Shown here in pieces: positions 16,508 to 28,200 of a DNA stretch of 38,790 bases. The notes beneath the pieces are model-generated. The model saw nothing but the letters and a program-made list of their open reading frames with translations. It was not told the DNA's origin and ran no database searches. Where the stretch lies: positions 1 to 38,790 of the forward strand of contig CAMAUX010000054.1 in the NCBI GenBank assembly GCA_945861435.1, read 5' to 3'. Position 1 is the stretch's first letter. Every line of letters starts with the position of its first letter. Source of the DNA: Chthoniobacter flavus. GTDB taxonomy: Bacteria > Verrucomicrobiota > Verrucomicrobiia > Chthoniobacterales > Chthoniobacteraceae. Made by a program: the position numbers and the translations under genes.

Positions 16508-17272
16508 TCACGCTCCACCGAGCCATTGGGTGAGAAAGTGGAACAGCCACAGGTGCGCAGGATAGAAGCCATAAAACAGGTAGCGCAAATCGCGCCCCCT
16601 GCGCCCGTTGTACAGGTTGAGGAGAGGAAGCGAGAGGATGCACCCGAGGTTGATCAAGTTGATCAACCCATAGGACGGATCTCCCGTCCGCGCGCTGACC
16701 AGCGCGAACACGCCGCTGTTCACCAGAAGCAGTGCACCCATCACCACCGCAGTGCTTCCGGGGCGTCCGCGCGTGAGGTGAAATACAAACACCATCCAGA
16801 CTCCAAGATGCCACCAATCCAGAGTGAGAAAGATGCCTGCCGCACCCGCCGCCATCACGACTGCACTCACAAGCCATAGAGACCGGATCCGATCCGTGGC
16901 CCAGATCAACAGCGCCCCCGCAAGAAGATCGAAAAACACATTGAGCCCATGCGGGAAGACAAGGTGGTAAAACGGCTGGCTCACCACGGCGAAGACCAGA
17001 AGACGCGACAGGTAACGCCCGAGATGACGCGTTTGATGGTACCCCTCCACCAGCAGGAACGCGAACACCGGCATCGCGAACCGCCCCACCACCCGCATCC
17101 ACAGCGCTTCGGGAAAAACGAGGGCTCCGAGGTGGTCCACCACCATCGCCGCGATAGCGATGAGCTTCAGCGTGAACCCATCCAACCCCGCCCCGCCCTC
17201 TGCACTTTGGACACTGGGCGCCAAACGGGTTCTTTTGGAATGCGGTCGCGTCATCTTTGGGTTTCCGGGCAA
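16508..17272 (-). CDS. TraX-family integral membrane protein
   Basis: The 254-residue product is a polytopic membrane protein of the TraX family. TraX of the F plasmid is needed for N-terminal acetylation of F pilin; most chromosomal homologues have no known substrate but are distantly related to membrane acyltransferases. Family hallmarks are GFTLKLIAIAAMVVDHLGAL, with a conserved Asp-His pair in the first membrane segment, and VGRFAMPVFAFLLVEGYHQTR. About seven to eight hydrophobic segments follow. ATG 17254 (MTRPHSKR) is an alternative start 18 bases downstream. The first ~30 residues are basic and cytoplasmic. No conjugation or pilus genes are nearby, so a role in plasmid transfer is unlikely here. 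It converges on the SMYD-like gene with a 54-base gap. Confidence 0.85.
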   Translation of the reverse strand: MPGNPKMTRPHSKRTRLAPSVQSAEGGAGLDGFTLKLIAIAAMVVDHLGALVFPEALWMRVVGRFAMPVFAFLLVEGYHQTRHLGRYLSRLLVFAVVSQPFYHLVFPHGLNVFFDLLAGALLIWATDRIRSLWLVSAVVMAAGAAGIFLTLDWWHLGVWMVFVFHLTRGRPGSTAVVMGALLLVNSGVFALVSARTGDPSYGLINLINLGCILSLPLLNLYNGRRGRDLRYLFYGFYPAHLWLFHFLTQWLGGA

Positions 17273-17511
17273 TACAGGGGCGATAATTAGATATGGGCTC
17301 CGCCCCCCCGGAACCTAAAGCCTCAAACACTCTTTACGAGAACCGCCCCCCCGATGGGCGGCAAGGTCTCAAATGCTTCAACAGCCAGCGTCCCGCAGGT
17401 CTTGTCGCTTGCCCTTGGGGTGCAGAAGCACACCCCGGACACGGCGATCGAACCTTAGATCAATTTCTCAGATTATTTCGGTCTAAGCAGAGCCGGCACA
17501 TAGTCAGGCGG

Positions 17512-17541
17512 TTGACACCACGCATTTCCTCCCGCGAGAAT
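17512..17541 (+). promoter_or_regulatory. Candidate promoter of the oxidoreductase gene
   Basis: A perfect -35 hexamer TTGACA (17512-17517) is followed after 18 bases by GAGAAT (17536-17541), a moderate -10. The predicted transcription start would fall at or next to the ATG at 17550, implying a leaderless or almost leaderless message, which fits the absence of a Shine-Dalgarno. The -10 match is weak, so this is only a candidate. Confidence 0.3.
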
Positions 17542-17549
17542 TAGCAACC

Positions 17550-18962
17550 ATGAAACAACCAGAGACCCCCCTCTTCAGCCGCCGTGACTTCCTGAGGACC
17601 GCGTCGCAAACCGCAGCCGTCTCCGCACTGGCAGGGATTACGCTGCCGCACGTCCACGCAGCCGGCACCGACTCCATCAACATCGCCCTCATCGGCTGCG
17701 GTGGCCGTGGCACGGGTGCCGCCAAGAACGCCATGGACCAGAGTGGCCCTCCCATCAACCTCGTCGCGATGGCGGACATCTTCCAACACCGCTTGCAGGG
17801 CAGCCACGACACACTCAAGCGCCACCTGCCCAATCAGGTGCAGGTGCCCGATGACCGCAAGTTCGTCGGTTTCGACGGCTACAAGGGCGCCCTCGACAGC
17901 CTCAAGAAGGGCGACGTCGCCATCTTCACCACACCCATGGCCTTCCGCTGGGTCCATTTCCAGTACGCCATCGAGAAGGGTCTCAATGTCTTCATGGAAA
18001 AACCGGTGACCGCCGACGGCCCCAGTTCCCGGCGCATGCTCAAGCTCAACGAGGAGGCGGAAAGAAAGGGCCTCCGGGTTGGAGTCGGCCTCAACAGCCG
18101 CCACAGCCGCGCGATGCAGCAACTCCATGAGCGCATCAGCGGTGGTGAAATCGGAGACATCATGCTCATGCGCGGCTATCGCATGGCCGGCCCGATCGGC
18201 TCCGCTTTCTCGGAAAAATATCCCGGCCCGAACAACGACCTGCCAGGCAAGCCCAGCGAACTGCTCTGGCAGCTCTCCCGCTTCCACAGCTTCCTCTGGG
18301 CCAGCGGCGGCTGCTACAGCGACTTCAACATCCATCACATCGATCATCTCTGCTGGATGAAGAACGCGTGGCCCGTGAAGGCTCAGGCCATCGGCGGCCG
18401 CCACTATCGCGGCAACTTCGTCGACCAGAACTTCGACAGCTACGCGGTCGAGTACATCTTCGAGGATGGCGCGCGTCTTTACATGGACGGCCGCTGCATG
18501 GTCGGCGCCAACCAGCAGTACTCCAGCTACGTCCACGGCACCAAGGGCATGGCCATCGCCGCCAAGAGTGGGGACGCAGGCCTGCCTTCCAGCACCTTCC
18601 GAGGCCAGACCCCAAACCGGAACAACATGATCTGGACTTCCGACGTTCCAAAAAACGAGACCGAATCCCACTTCAACGAGTGGACCGACCTCGTCGACGC
18701 CATCCGTCAGGGCAAACCCTTCAACGAGGTCAAACGCGGCGTCGAAGCCAGTGTCGTCACCTCCATGGGCCGCATGGCTGCTCACACCGGACAGGAAGTC
18801 ACCTTCGAGGAAATGCTCAACCACGAGCACGAGTACTGCCCCAACGCCGACAAGATGACCATGGACAGCCCGTCCCCGCTCCCAGCTGGTCCCGACGGCA
18901 AGTACCCCGTCCCGACTCCCGGCGAGAAGAAGGGCAAGGTCTGGCAGGAATGGTACGCCTGA
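17550..18962 (+). CDS. Tat-exported Gfo/Idh/MocA-family oxidoreductase
   Basis: The 470-residue product starts with a twin-arginine signal (SRRDFLRTASQTAAVSALAG), so it is folded with its cofactor in the cytoplasm and exported. The Rossmann fold begins at INIALIGCGGRGTGAAKNA, and the family motif EKPVT appears near residue 150, followed by the C-terminal beta-sheet domain. Such enzymes oxidise or rearrange sugars with bound NAD(P); exported versions with a Tat signal are abundant in Planctomycetes and Verrucomicrobia and are usually linked to sugar or glycoside breakdown. The block GGCYSDFNIHHIDHLCWM contains conserved metal/substrate-site-like residues. The specific substrate cannot be predicted. 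The gene stands alone between a candidate promoter and a strong intrinsic terminator, so it is probably monocistronic. Confidence 0.92.
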   Translation: MKQPETPLFSRRDFLRTASQTAAVSALAGITLPHVHAAGTDSINIALIGCGGRGTGAAKNAMDQSGPPINLVAMADIFQHRLQGSHDTLKRHLPNQVQVPDDRKFVGFDGYKGALDSLKKGDVAIFTTPMAFRWVHFQYAIEKGLNVFMEKPVTADGPSSRRMLKLNEEAERKGLRVGVGLNSRHSRAMQQLHERISGGEIGDIMLMRGYRMAGPIGSAFSEKYPGPNNDLPGKPSELLWQLSRFHSFLWASGGCYSDFNIHHIDHLCWMKNAWPVKAQAIGGRHYRGNFVDQNFDSYAVEYIFEDGARLYMDGRCMVGANQQYSSYVHGTKGMAIAAKSGDAGLPSSTFRGQTPNRNNMIWTSDVPKNETESHFNEWTDLVDAIRQGKPFNEVKRGVEASVVTSMGRMAAHTGQEVTFEEMLNHEHEYCPNADKMTMDSPSPLPAGPDGKYPVPTPGEKKGKVWQEWYA

Positions 18963-19016
18963 GCCGCCGCAGTGATCGGCCATAGGCGGTCCGCACCATA
19001 GCCGCCCGCAATTCCA

Positions 19017-19043
19017 AGCGCCCGGAGCAATCCGGGCGCTTTT
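19017..19043 (+). terminator. Rho-independent terminator after the oxidoreductase gene
   Basis: AGCGCCCGGA (19017-19026) and TCCGGGCGCT (19031-19040) form a perfect 10-base-pair stem capped by a GCAA tetraloop and followed by TTTT, about 55 bases after the stop codon. On the opposite strand the hairpin lacks a U-tract, so it serves mainly the plus strand. The remaining intergenic bases 19044-19224 show nothing notable. Confidence 0.85.
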
Positions 19044-19224
19044 GCTTTCCTCCCCAACAAGCGGGCCCCTCCATCTCCCGCGGTTTCTGACCACGGGCCG
19101 CTCGCGCGCCAGTCCACGCCCACCGTTCCCCCTCCACTGGGTGCGCACGCAACCGGTCGTGTGGTGCCAAGCATGAACCCGCCCGGCGCCGATCAACGCC
19201 CACCTGATGAAGTCCCGATCGGCT

Positions 19225-22200
19225 CTACGGCAGCGTATTAAAGGGCACGTTCAGCAGCAGCACGGACTGGTTGGCATCCATGAAAATCACACGCACGGCA
19301 AACTTCCCATCCCCACGCGTGCTATGCCCCTGACTGGCACAGCCCGGCGCCGCTGACAGGACGGTGAACGAGCGCACCGTGCGCACCGTTCCGTCGAGAT
19401 CGATTTTATCTCCCTCACGCAGCAAAAGCTGCACGTCGCCGGCAGCATCCTGCACCCAGAAGCCGATGTCATTCGCCGTGGTCACCGAGTCGGCACCCCG
19501 CTGAAGTGTGGCCACAAAGGCAGGCCCCAGCCTCGCGTCGCCCTCGCTCCACGCCATCGAACGAATCGCCGCAAACTTCGCCCCGCCTGCCCCGGGAGCC
19601 ACTCCGCCCTCGCGTGCCAGCAGGCTCAAATCGCCCTCCTTTTCAACGCGCAGCAAACCGGTCTTTCCCGGTGGCAACAGCACACCCGCGCCCTCGCCCG
19701 CCAGTGCGGTACCCAGAAAAGCGACTGCACCGTCGGGTCCTGGTACGGGATCGCCTATCGCGCCCAACGGCGCCCCGTCCTGCTCCACCAACGTCACTCC
19801 TTTGCGAGCGCGGAGTCCGAGCGTCAACTGCTCGCCCTCGCCCGTGATTTCGATGATCACCGAGTCATTGCCGGCATCGAGTGCCAAGTCAGGCGGCGTG
19901 GTGAAGACACTGTCGCGATCCAGACGCGCAAGAAACACGACGCTTCCGTCCTCGCGCAGCGTGGGCAGGCTGAAGGACTTGATCGAGGCGCCACCGAGAA
20001 TCTCCAACGGTGCACCACTCTGAACCAGCAACTCGAGGCCCGCGCCCACGAACTTCACCAGCGCGCAGCTGCCGTCTTCAAATCCCACACGCGCCACGAT
20101 GACACCGCTCGAGTTGTAGCCGCGCCTCTGATCCAACGTACCCTGCAGCGAAGCAAACAGCGCAATCGAACGCACCACCCGGTCGTCGCCCTCAACCACC
20201 GAAAGCGTGTCCCCCTGGCTCAGCAATTCCGTGAGCGTGAGAGTGCCGTCTTCGGCCTGACGCTGACGCCAAAGCGAGACCAACTCAGGATCCGGCTGCG
20301 CATCGGGATCCTCGGAGACCACGGTCAAGGGAGCGGTGAAGACCAGATCACCGTTGTCTGCGAGCACGAGTTCGGAAACTCCCCCCAGATACAAACCCTC
20401 GTGATCCGGCACTTCCATCCTGCTGCGGAATACCAGTCCCAGAACTCCATTGCGACGCACCCACAGACCCGCCTCCGGTTCGTCCGATTCAAGGGTCGCC
20501 GTGAAGGCCACGTTCCCGGAGTTGTTCACCACCGGCACGCCAAAAAACTGGAACGGGAACGCGGCGCCTGGCGCCTGCGCGCCCTGACGCGCCACCACCT
20601 CGGTGCCTGCATAAATCACACGCCTGCGCAGGTTGGCCGCATCAGCCACGATTCCACCGAACGCCACCCCACCCACATAGGCCGAGGGCACACCAAAGCT
20701 CACGAACTTCGCACCGGGGAAGTCCGAACCGACCAAGCCGCCGGCACTCCGGAAGTCGGAGGAATCCAAGCTGAGTGCGGCCGTCGCGTTCACACGAACC
20801 CCACCCACAGGAATGGAAGTACCGAGATTCCCCTGAAGGTCGCGGAACTTCAGCACCACCTTGTAGGCACCGGTTGGAAGTGCGACCGCGCTTGAAAACA
20901 CGCCGCTCGCGAGCGGTGCCGCCGGGTCGAATCCGATCCGGTGTGGCCCCTCCCCGTTGAACCCGCTGCTGAGCACCATCGTGTAAACCGCCCCATTCGT
21001 GCCTGTGAAGGTCAGGGTCACACTCCCTGCCATCGCAGCTTCGGGCAGAGAGAAGGAAACCTGCAGCGGCTTCCCCGCCCCAGCCCGCACATGGCTCACA
21101 CTGAGGGTGGGCGCATCGGCAAAACCGTCCACGGTCACACGCGAGGCCGATGCAAGGGCGTCCGCGTTGCCGAGCAAATCCCGGTAACTGAGCACCACCG
21201 AATACACGCCATCGGGAATGGCGACCCCCGAAGCCACCTTCTCACTCGAAGTGGGATCCGCAAGATCGAGGGTGAAGCCGTGGGAACCGGCCGCACACTC
21301 CGTGTCCGCAAGAACCAACACCCGGTTAATTCCCCCAGCAGAAAACACCAACCGCAGGCTCCCGGGTTGCGCGACCTCCGGCAGCGAGTATTCGACCTGC
21401 ATGGACGTGCCCGAAGAACTCCCAACCGCCGGCCGCACAAGCGTGGGCGGGAGCGTCTTCGTGTCGATCCTGAACCCCGTGGCGGTCGGCGCCGACGAAG
21501 CCACGTTGGCCGCGTTGATGTAGCTCAGCGTCACCGCATACACCCCGTCCGGAATCGGCACCCCGCCCAAGACCGCCGCACTACCCACCTCCGGATTGGA
21601 GGGGTCAAACGAGAATCGGTGGCTTCCCGCACTGCGCTCGGAGTCGGCCAACTGCAGAACCCGCGGCGTCGTACCGTCCGAAAACGAGAGTTTCACGCTG
21701 CCTGCCTTCGCTGCTGCAGGGAGGCTGAACTGCACATTCACGGGCGCCTTCGAGACCGTGTTTTTCGCAGGACTGGCCAGTGTCGCTACCGGGAAGTTCA
21801 AGGTGACACCGCTCTTGGTCGTCACCGCCTCCGGATTACCCACCGCGTCCTGATACGTCACCCCAAACGTGTAGACGCCGGCGGGAATGGGATCGCCACT
21901 CGCCACTTCCGAACTCTTGGTCGGATCCAGCGGATCCAAAACGAACGTGTGCGCACCCGCGGTCTCCTGGCTAGCCGCCAGACGCAGCAGGCGGAGCGTG
22001 ACCCCATCGAAGAACCCAATTCCCACCGTTCCCGGCGCGGCAGCCTCAGGAAGGCTGAAGGAGATCGTGATGGTCGGATTATAGGTCCTGTTCGCCACCG
22101 GACTGGAAATGACCGGCGGCGCAGTCGCCCCATCCACCACCACGTTGCTTGCGACCGCACTCTCGAAAGTTGCCCCGGACGAGTCCTTATAAAAGAGCTT

Positions 22201-25200
22201 CACCGCGTAAGTGCCGTTGGGAAGCGACGTCCCTCCGGCCACCGAGGCGACCGCACCACCGATCGTCGGCGCGGCCGGCGAAAACGAGAAGCTGTGCATT
22301 CCGGCGGACTGTTGGCCCGCGCTCAGGGTCAGCGTGCGCACCACGGTCCCGGCCTTGAACTCCAGCTTCACACTTCCCGCCTGCGCGGTCTGCGGCAACA
22401 CGAAGGAGACCACCGCGTTGGCCGTCAGCACCGCGTTGCTCACAGGACCCGCAAGAATCGGTTTGGTGACAAGCGGAGGCACTGCCCGGAAAACGCTTTT
22501 GGCCAAGGCGTTGGTCACATAGAGCGTTCCGTCGGATTGTACCGCCACTCCCACGGGTCCCGAAAACCGAGCCTGCTGGCCCAACCCCCCGGTGTTCCCG
22601 GACTGAAACTGCATTCCACCAATCGTGCTGACCTCACCAAAGGCAGTGATCTTGTGAATGGTGCAGGCGGTATAATCCGCCACGTACAGGTTCCCCAAGG
22701 TGTCGAGCGCCATGCCAGCGATGCTCACCAATCCCGACTGCGTACCGCTGGATCCCTGCGTGTTCAGGGTCGCCACGGCGCCACCGGAAATCTTCCTGAT
22801 CACCCCGCTCGCCTCACCCACGAACACCGTCGCGCCCGCTTCATCCACGGCGATCCCGACGGGCAGTCCAAAGCGGGCCGAGAGCGCCGGCCCATCCAAG
22901 ATTGCCTCCGCCCCAACCACCCCTGCGAGCGTGGTCACGACTCCATCCACGCTCACCTTGCGGACCACGAAGTTTCCGGAATCCGCCACGTACACATTCC
23001 CAGCGCCATCCACCGCGATACCGGTGGGTTGGTTGAAGCTCGCCGTCAGAGCAGGCCCGTTCGTGCTGCCAGCCGTTCCGGAACCCGCAAGCGTGGACAC
23101 CTCCGGCGTCGTGCCCATCGTGATCTTCCGGATCTTGTGCGTGACGATGTCCGTCACATAGAGATTCCCCGCCCGGTCGATCGCGACCCAGCCAGGAGCC
23201 TGAAAACGCGCCTGCGCCAAGGAGCCGTCCTCATCGCCGGGCTTGTCCAGACCGCCCACCAACGTCGTCACCTCCCCCGTCCGACTGATCTTGCGGATCG
23301 CATGATTATCGGTGTCCGCCACATACAGGTTGCCATTGGAGTCCACCGCCGCCCCTTGGGGAAATCCGAAGCGCGCTTCCGCACCTGAACCGTCCGCATT
23401 TCCCCCCTGCGCGGACCCACCCGCGTAAGTGTCCACCGTGAGACCCGCACCCGTGTTCGTCCCACCACCAGTTCCTCCGCCAGTTCCCGTTGTGAAATTG
23501 ATCGTGCTCTGTGCACTCGCCAAGAACACCCCATCGCTCACCAACGTTTTGAGGGGCTGGCCCGCCGCGCTGCCCTGCCCCCCTTGGTAGGTGACGTTCC
23601 CCGGGGTCGTGAAGTACGCGTTCAGCGCCGAAGCCGTTCCGGCAAACGTTCGCACCGTCGACGTCCCACCCACGGTGACTCCGACGGCTGGCACCCCGTT
23701 GAGAACCCCAGCGTCCACGCTCAACGTCACGGTCAGGTTGCTGCTGTCGACATCGGCAAAAGGTGTCCCAATGTAAGTCAGACTGCCCGCCACTCCCTCG
23801 GAGACCGTGAAAGAAATCGGCGCCGCCACCGTCGGGGCGTCGTTCACCCACGCAAGGTTGATCGTCACCGTGGCCACGTCGGACGACAGCGAACCGTCGG
23901 AAGCCGTCACCGTGAAAGTCTTCGGCCCGTTGTCATTCGGGGCCGGTTCGTAAGTGAAGCCCCCCCCTGAGGAACCCGAATCAGCGGCCAGCGCCGCAAT
24001 CTCAGTCACGCTCAGTGCCCGCGAGTAAATCAGCACCTCGTCGATCAGGCCGTCGAAGTAGTCGTCGCCATAGGTCTTGCCAATCCCGAAATTCAGGGCC
24101 TGTACGTTCGCGCCGGAAACGCTGTCGAAGGCCGTCTTTTGCCCATTGAAGTGGATCGCCCGCTCGGAGCCGTTGTAAGTAGCGACCACGTGATACCAGG
24201 TCTGTGGCGACATCGTGGCCACTGCTGCGGAGAGGTCGTTGTCCCACCAATAGTTGAGTAACAGCCCGTCGCCATTCAGGCGAAACGCATTCACTTGGTT
24301 GCTTCCGCCATAAGCGCCCCAGCCAATGAATCCTTTGGATCCAAAAGACCTCGCCTTGAACCACAGCGCTACGGAGTAATTGCTGTCGCCAACCGGCAGG
24401 TTGTCGATCGTCCCCGAAATCGCGGAGAGTAATGACGCTCCGTCAAAATCAACCGCTCCCCCGCTCTTCCCGTTCGCACTCCAAGTGGCGCCGCCCGAGT
24501 TGCTGAGGGCCGCGCCGGTGACCGAGTTTTTCCCGAGATCATCGGCGGAATCAAACGACCAGCGGCCGATCAGGCCTTGGATAGGAACCTTGTTCAGATT
24601 GCTCAAGGGGATGACCTGCCCCGGAGACAACGCCACGCCATTCAGCTTCAGCGTTCCCGTCCCCGGGAGCGTCACAACGGTGATGCTCTCCAGCGCCCTG
24701 TTCCCGGCATTGGAGTAAGCCGTGGCGAAATGAACGGCCGTAAAGTTGAGCGGCGTGTCTTCCGTGCCATTCAACGCGATAGGGGCCAGCGCCGGCGCGT
24801 TGTTCCCTCCTGTGAAATTGATCGTGCTCGTTGCACTCGCCGAGAGCGATCCATCGCTCACCGTTGTCGTAAGCATCCGACTCCCCGTGCCGTTCAACGC
24901 GCTCTGGTAGGTGATCCTCCCCGGCTTCGTAAAATACGCGTTCAAGTCCGCCACCGTCCCGAAGAAAGTCGGCGCGGCAACCGTGCCGCCCACCGTGATG
25001 CCGCTGCCCTCGCCCCCGGTGATCGTCCCCTCCCCCGCGATGAGGGTCACCATCAGGCTCGCATTGTCGACGTCCGTGAAGGGCGCTCCGTTGTAAACGA
25101 GATCCCCCATCCCAACCGCGCTCAAGAAAAAGGAGGCGGGCGCAACCACCATCGGCGCGTCGTTCGCCGCCGTGACGGACACGTTCAAGGCCTTCTGTGT

Positions 25201-28200
25201 GACCACCAAACCATCACTCATCGTCACGATGAAGCCGTCGCCTCCATTCACGCGCAACGCGTTGATCCCCTGTGCGTCCGGCGTGAAAGTGTAAGCCCCA
25301 GTCGCCACGTTTACCGACAGCGTTCCAAAGGGCCCGGTCTGCGACACCACGCCGCCTGCCTCCGTCACCAACCTGCCCAGGATGGGGCCGCTGGGATCGA
25401 AGGCCACCCCTCCATTGTTGGCGACGGTGTGGTTGAACCCACTCGAATCCACCAGCAACTGGGCTGCAGACGCGGCCCGTAGCAGCAGGACGGTTCCCGG
25501 CACTACCGCCAACTCACCACTCGGCGGCGCGAAGTTCGCCATGTAAATCGCCCCACCTTTGATCATCCGAAAGTTCGAGATCTTTCCCTCCAGGTCGTAA
25601 CCCTCATAACTTTGAAGGCGCCCGAGACACGGACTTCCCTTCGTGATGTTCTGAGGCCGATCCCCGCTGACCACCGCAACCCCGTTCACAAAGATGGTGA
25701 TCACCCCCGCACGCCGCACCACCGCGTAATGCGCCCACTGGTTGGCCCATGCCAGATCAAACGGGCACCCAAGGTCGTTCGTGTATCCATCGATGCGGAC
25801 CTTCAGGACCCCTGAGTCACAAAAGAACGCGAAGCTGCCGGCGCTGTTCACGTCACCGCCCGAATCATAAAACGTGAAGAACCCGCCAGCCCTCACATAT
25901 CCCCATGTCTCCATCGTGAAGTCGCCGGTTCCAAACCGGAACTCATCCCCATCGGCCACGGTGAGGCTCTTTCCCGTCCTGCTGCCAAAATCCAAGCTCC
26001 CGGCGGGGAAGGCTCCCTTGATGCCGTAGGTCAGCGTGCCTCCCGTCCCCAGGACAGTACCTGCCACCGTACCCGTCACGGTCGCAAACGTCTCCGCCGC
26101 GCTCGTATCCGTGTAGGTCAGGATGATCGGTTCAGTCCCACCCGTCGTTCCTCCTGTCGTCCCCTCGATCAAGGTCAGCGTCCCGCCTACCGTCCCGCCG
26201 CTCAAGGTCAACGTCCCAGCGTTTGCGCTCGCCGTCGCACCCGTGAAGTTCAGCGTCCCAGCGGACACACCCATCTGCCCACCACTAGAACTCAGCGAGC
26301 CACCGGACAGAGTGAGCGTCCCACTCGTTGTCCCCGTTGTTCCATTGGTCAGACTCAACGTCCCGCCCGATACGCTCAAGGTCGACCCGAGCACTGTCAG
26401 ACTCCCACTCGCCACACTATACATTCCGCCGGATCCTCCCGCCAACTGCAGCGTCCCGCCCGAAAAAGGAGCGGGCGACAAATTCAAAGTCCCGCCGCTC
26501 ACAACGCCAACAGTCTGCGTGCCGACATTGGTCCCGATCGTTGCGGTGTTCTGCACCAGCGTCCCATCGGTTGTCCCCGTCGTTCCTCCACTCAAGGTCA
26601 GCGTCCCACCAGTCGTTCCCGTTGTTACTCCCGTCTGGACGAGCGTGCCTCCATTGCTGCCAATTGTTGCGCCGCTCAAGCTGAGCGTTCCGCTCGTCGT
26701 CCCACCGGTCACAGTCAGCATCCCGCCGCTCGTGCTTGTCGCCCCCCCACTCAAACTCAACGTCCCGCCCGACACACTGAAAACCCCACCGCTCCCAATT
26801 GCCGTCCCCCCAGTCCCACCGCTTAACGTCAACGTGCCAGTCGACACCGTCAGCGTCCCGCCTCCCGGTCCGCTGCTGTAGGTTCCAGCCGAAACATTCA
26901 GAGTCCCGCCCCCGCTCAAAGCAAACGTGCCTCCGGACACGTTCAGCGTCCCGCCACTCCCAAGATTCGTCCCCCCAACCAAAGTCAGAGCCCCGCCAGA
27001 GAAACTCGCATCCGCCAAACTGAAGGTCCCGCTCGTGGTGCCGGTTGATCCAGTATTCAAAGTGAGCGTTCCGCCTGCAATTGCCGTCCCGCCCGTACCT
27101 ACCCCGCCGCCCCCCACTGTCAGCGTACCACCTCCGTTTCCACTGCCATCCGAGGGCCGGATTCTGCGAATGCAAAAGTTGAGCGGGTCACTCACATAGA
27201 TTCCCGCCATTCCGGCCACGCCCACCAAAGCGATTCCCGCAGGCCCTCTGAACTTGGCGGATGATGCGGCCCCGTCTGCATAGCCCTCGCCGGCACCCGC
27301 AACGGTGAAGACACCACTTCCTTGTTTGATCACGCGAACCGCCTGATTTCCTGAGTCCGCCACGTACACCGAGCCAACCGCGTCCACGGCGATCCCGCGG
27401 GGTGCATTGAAGCTTCCGGGAACCCCGTCGGAGAAGCCCGCCGAGCCGGGCGTCCCTGCCAAGGGAGTCAGATTCTGCGTGACCAAATCCACCTTGCGCA
27501 CCGTGTGCTGCCCCTCCTCGACGACAAACAGGGTGCTCCCCGCACACGCCAGCGCACTCGGGTTGCTGAGCCTGCCCACACCCAAAGGTCCGCTGTCCAC
27601 ACCGGAGGCCCCCTCCACTCCTGCAATGATACTGTCCTGTCCACCCGCGCTCAGCCTGCGGATGGTGTGGTTGCCCGTGTCGGCAACGTAAAGTGCACCA
27701 TCCGCCCCCACCGCGATGCCCTTGGGGCCGTTGAATCCACGGGGCGATGCCGTACTGGTAACGGAGTTCCCAAGCACGCCCCCGACCGTCGTGACCACAC
27801 CCGCTGGGGAAATCTTCCGGATGGCATGGTTGCCCGTGTCCGCCACCAACACATTGCCCTCCAGATCCAGCGCCAGCGCCGTGGGATCCTTGAACAAACC
27901 CGACGTCGCACCTGAAATGGTGTAGTTGCCTGAAAACGCAGCGCTCGTGGCGGCGGAGATGATGAACGTCTTTGAATCCACCACGGAAATCACCACCGTC
28001 CCAGTCGGCACCCCCGCACCCGCCAGCGTCATGCCACTGCGCAGCCCGATGTTCTCAGCCGTATCCGACGCCGATGCGAGCGTCACCCTCGTCGATCCCG
28101 CAGACGCGCTCATCGCAAAGCTCGCCACGAGGGAAACCGAATTCTCGGCTCCCCGCACACCGGACCTCCCCGCAAGAGTCGACACCTGCCCCGCCACTGA

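Noticed and set aside
17541-19196. A 551-residue minus-strand frame across the oxidoreductase gene
   Set aside because: Val/Gly/Asp/Glu-rich antisense shadow; the plus strand has a Tat signal, Rossmann motif and EKPVT.
20941-23388. An 815-residue open frame on the plus strand, and other long plus-strand frames to 29865
   Set aside because: They are antisense to the giant repeat protein, rich in Arg/His/Pro with no domain pattern, and arise from GC-rich codon use; the minus-strand frame has a signal peptide and clear NHL, LamG and Ig-like repeats.
26123-26881. Pro/Val-rich 252-residue plus-strand frame resembling a repeat protein
   Set aside because: It is the exact antisense of the GGTLTLSGG block; the VPP repeats are the complement of Gly/Thr codons.
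26135-27150. CRISPR-like array suggested by the dense short repeats
   Set aside because: Repeat units vary in length and sequence, there are no constant spacers, and the frame is continuous coding sequence; no cas genes are present.
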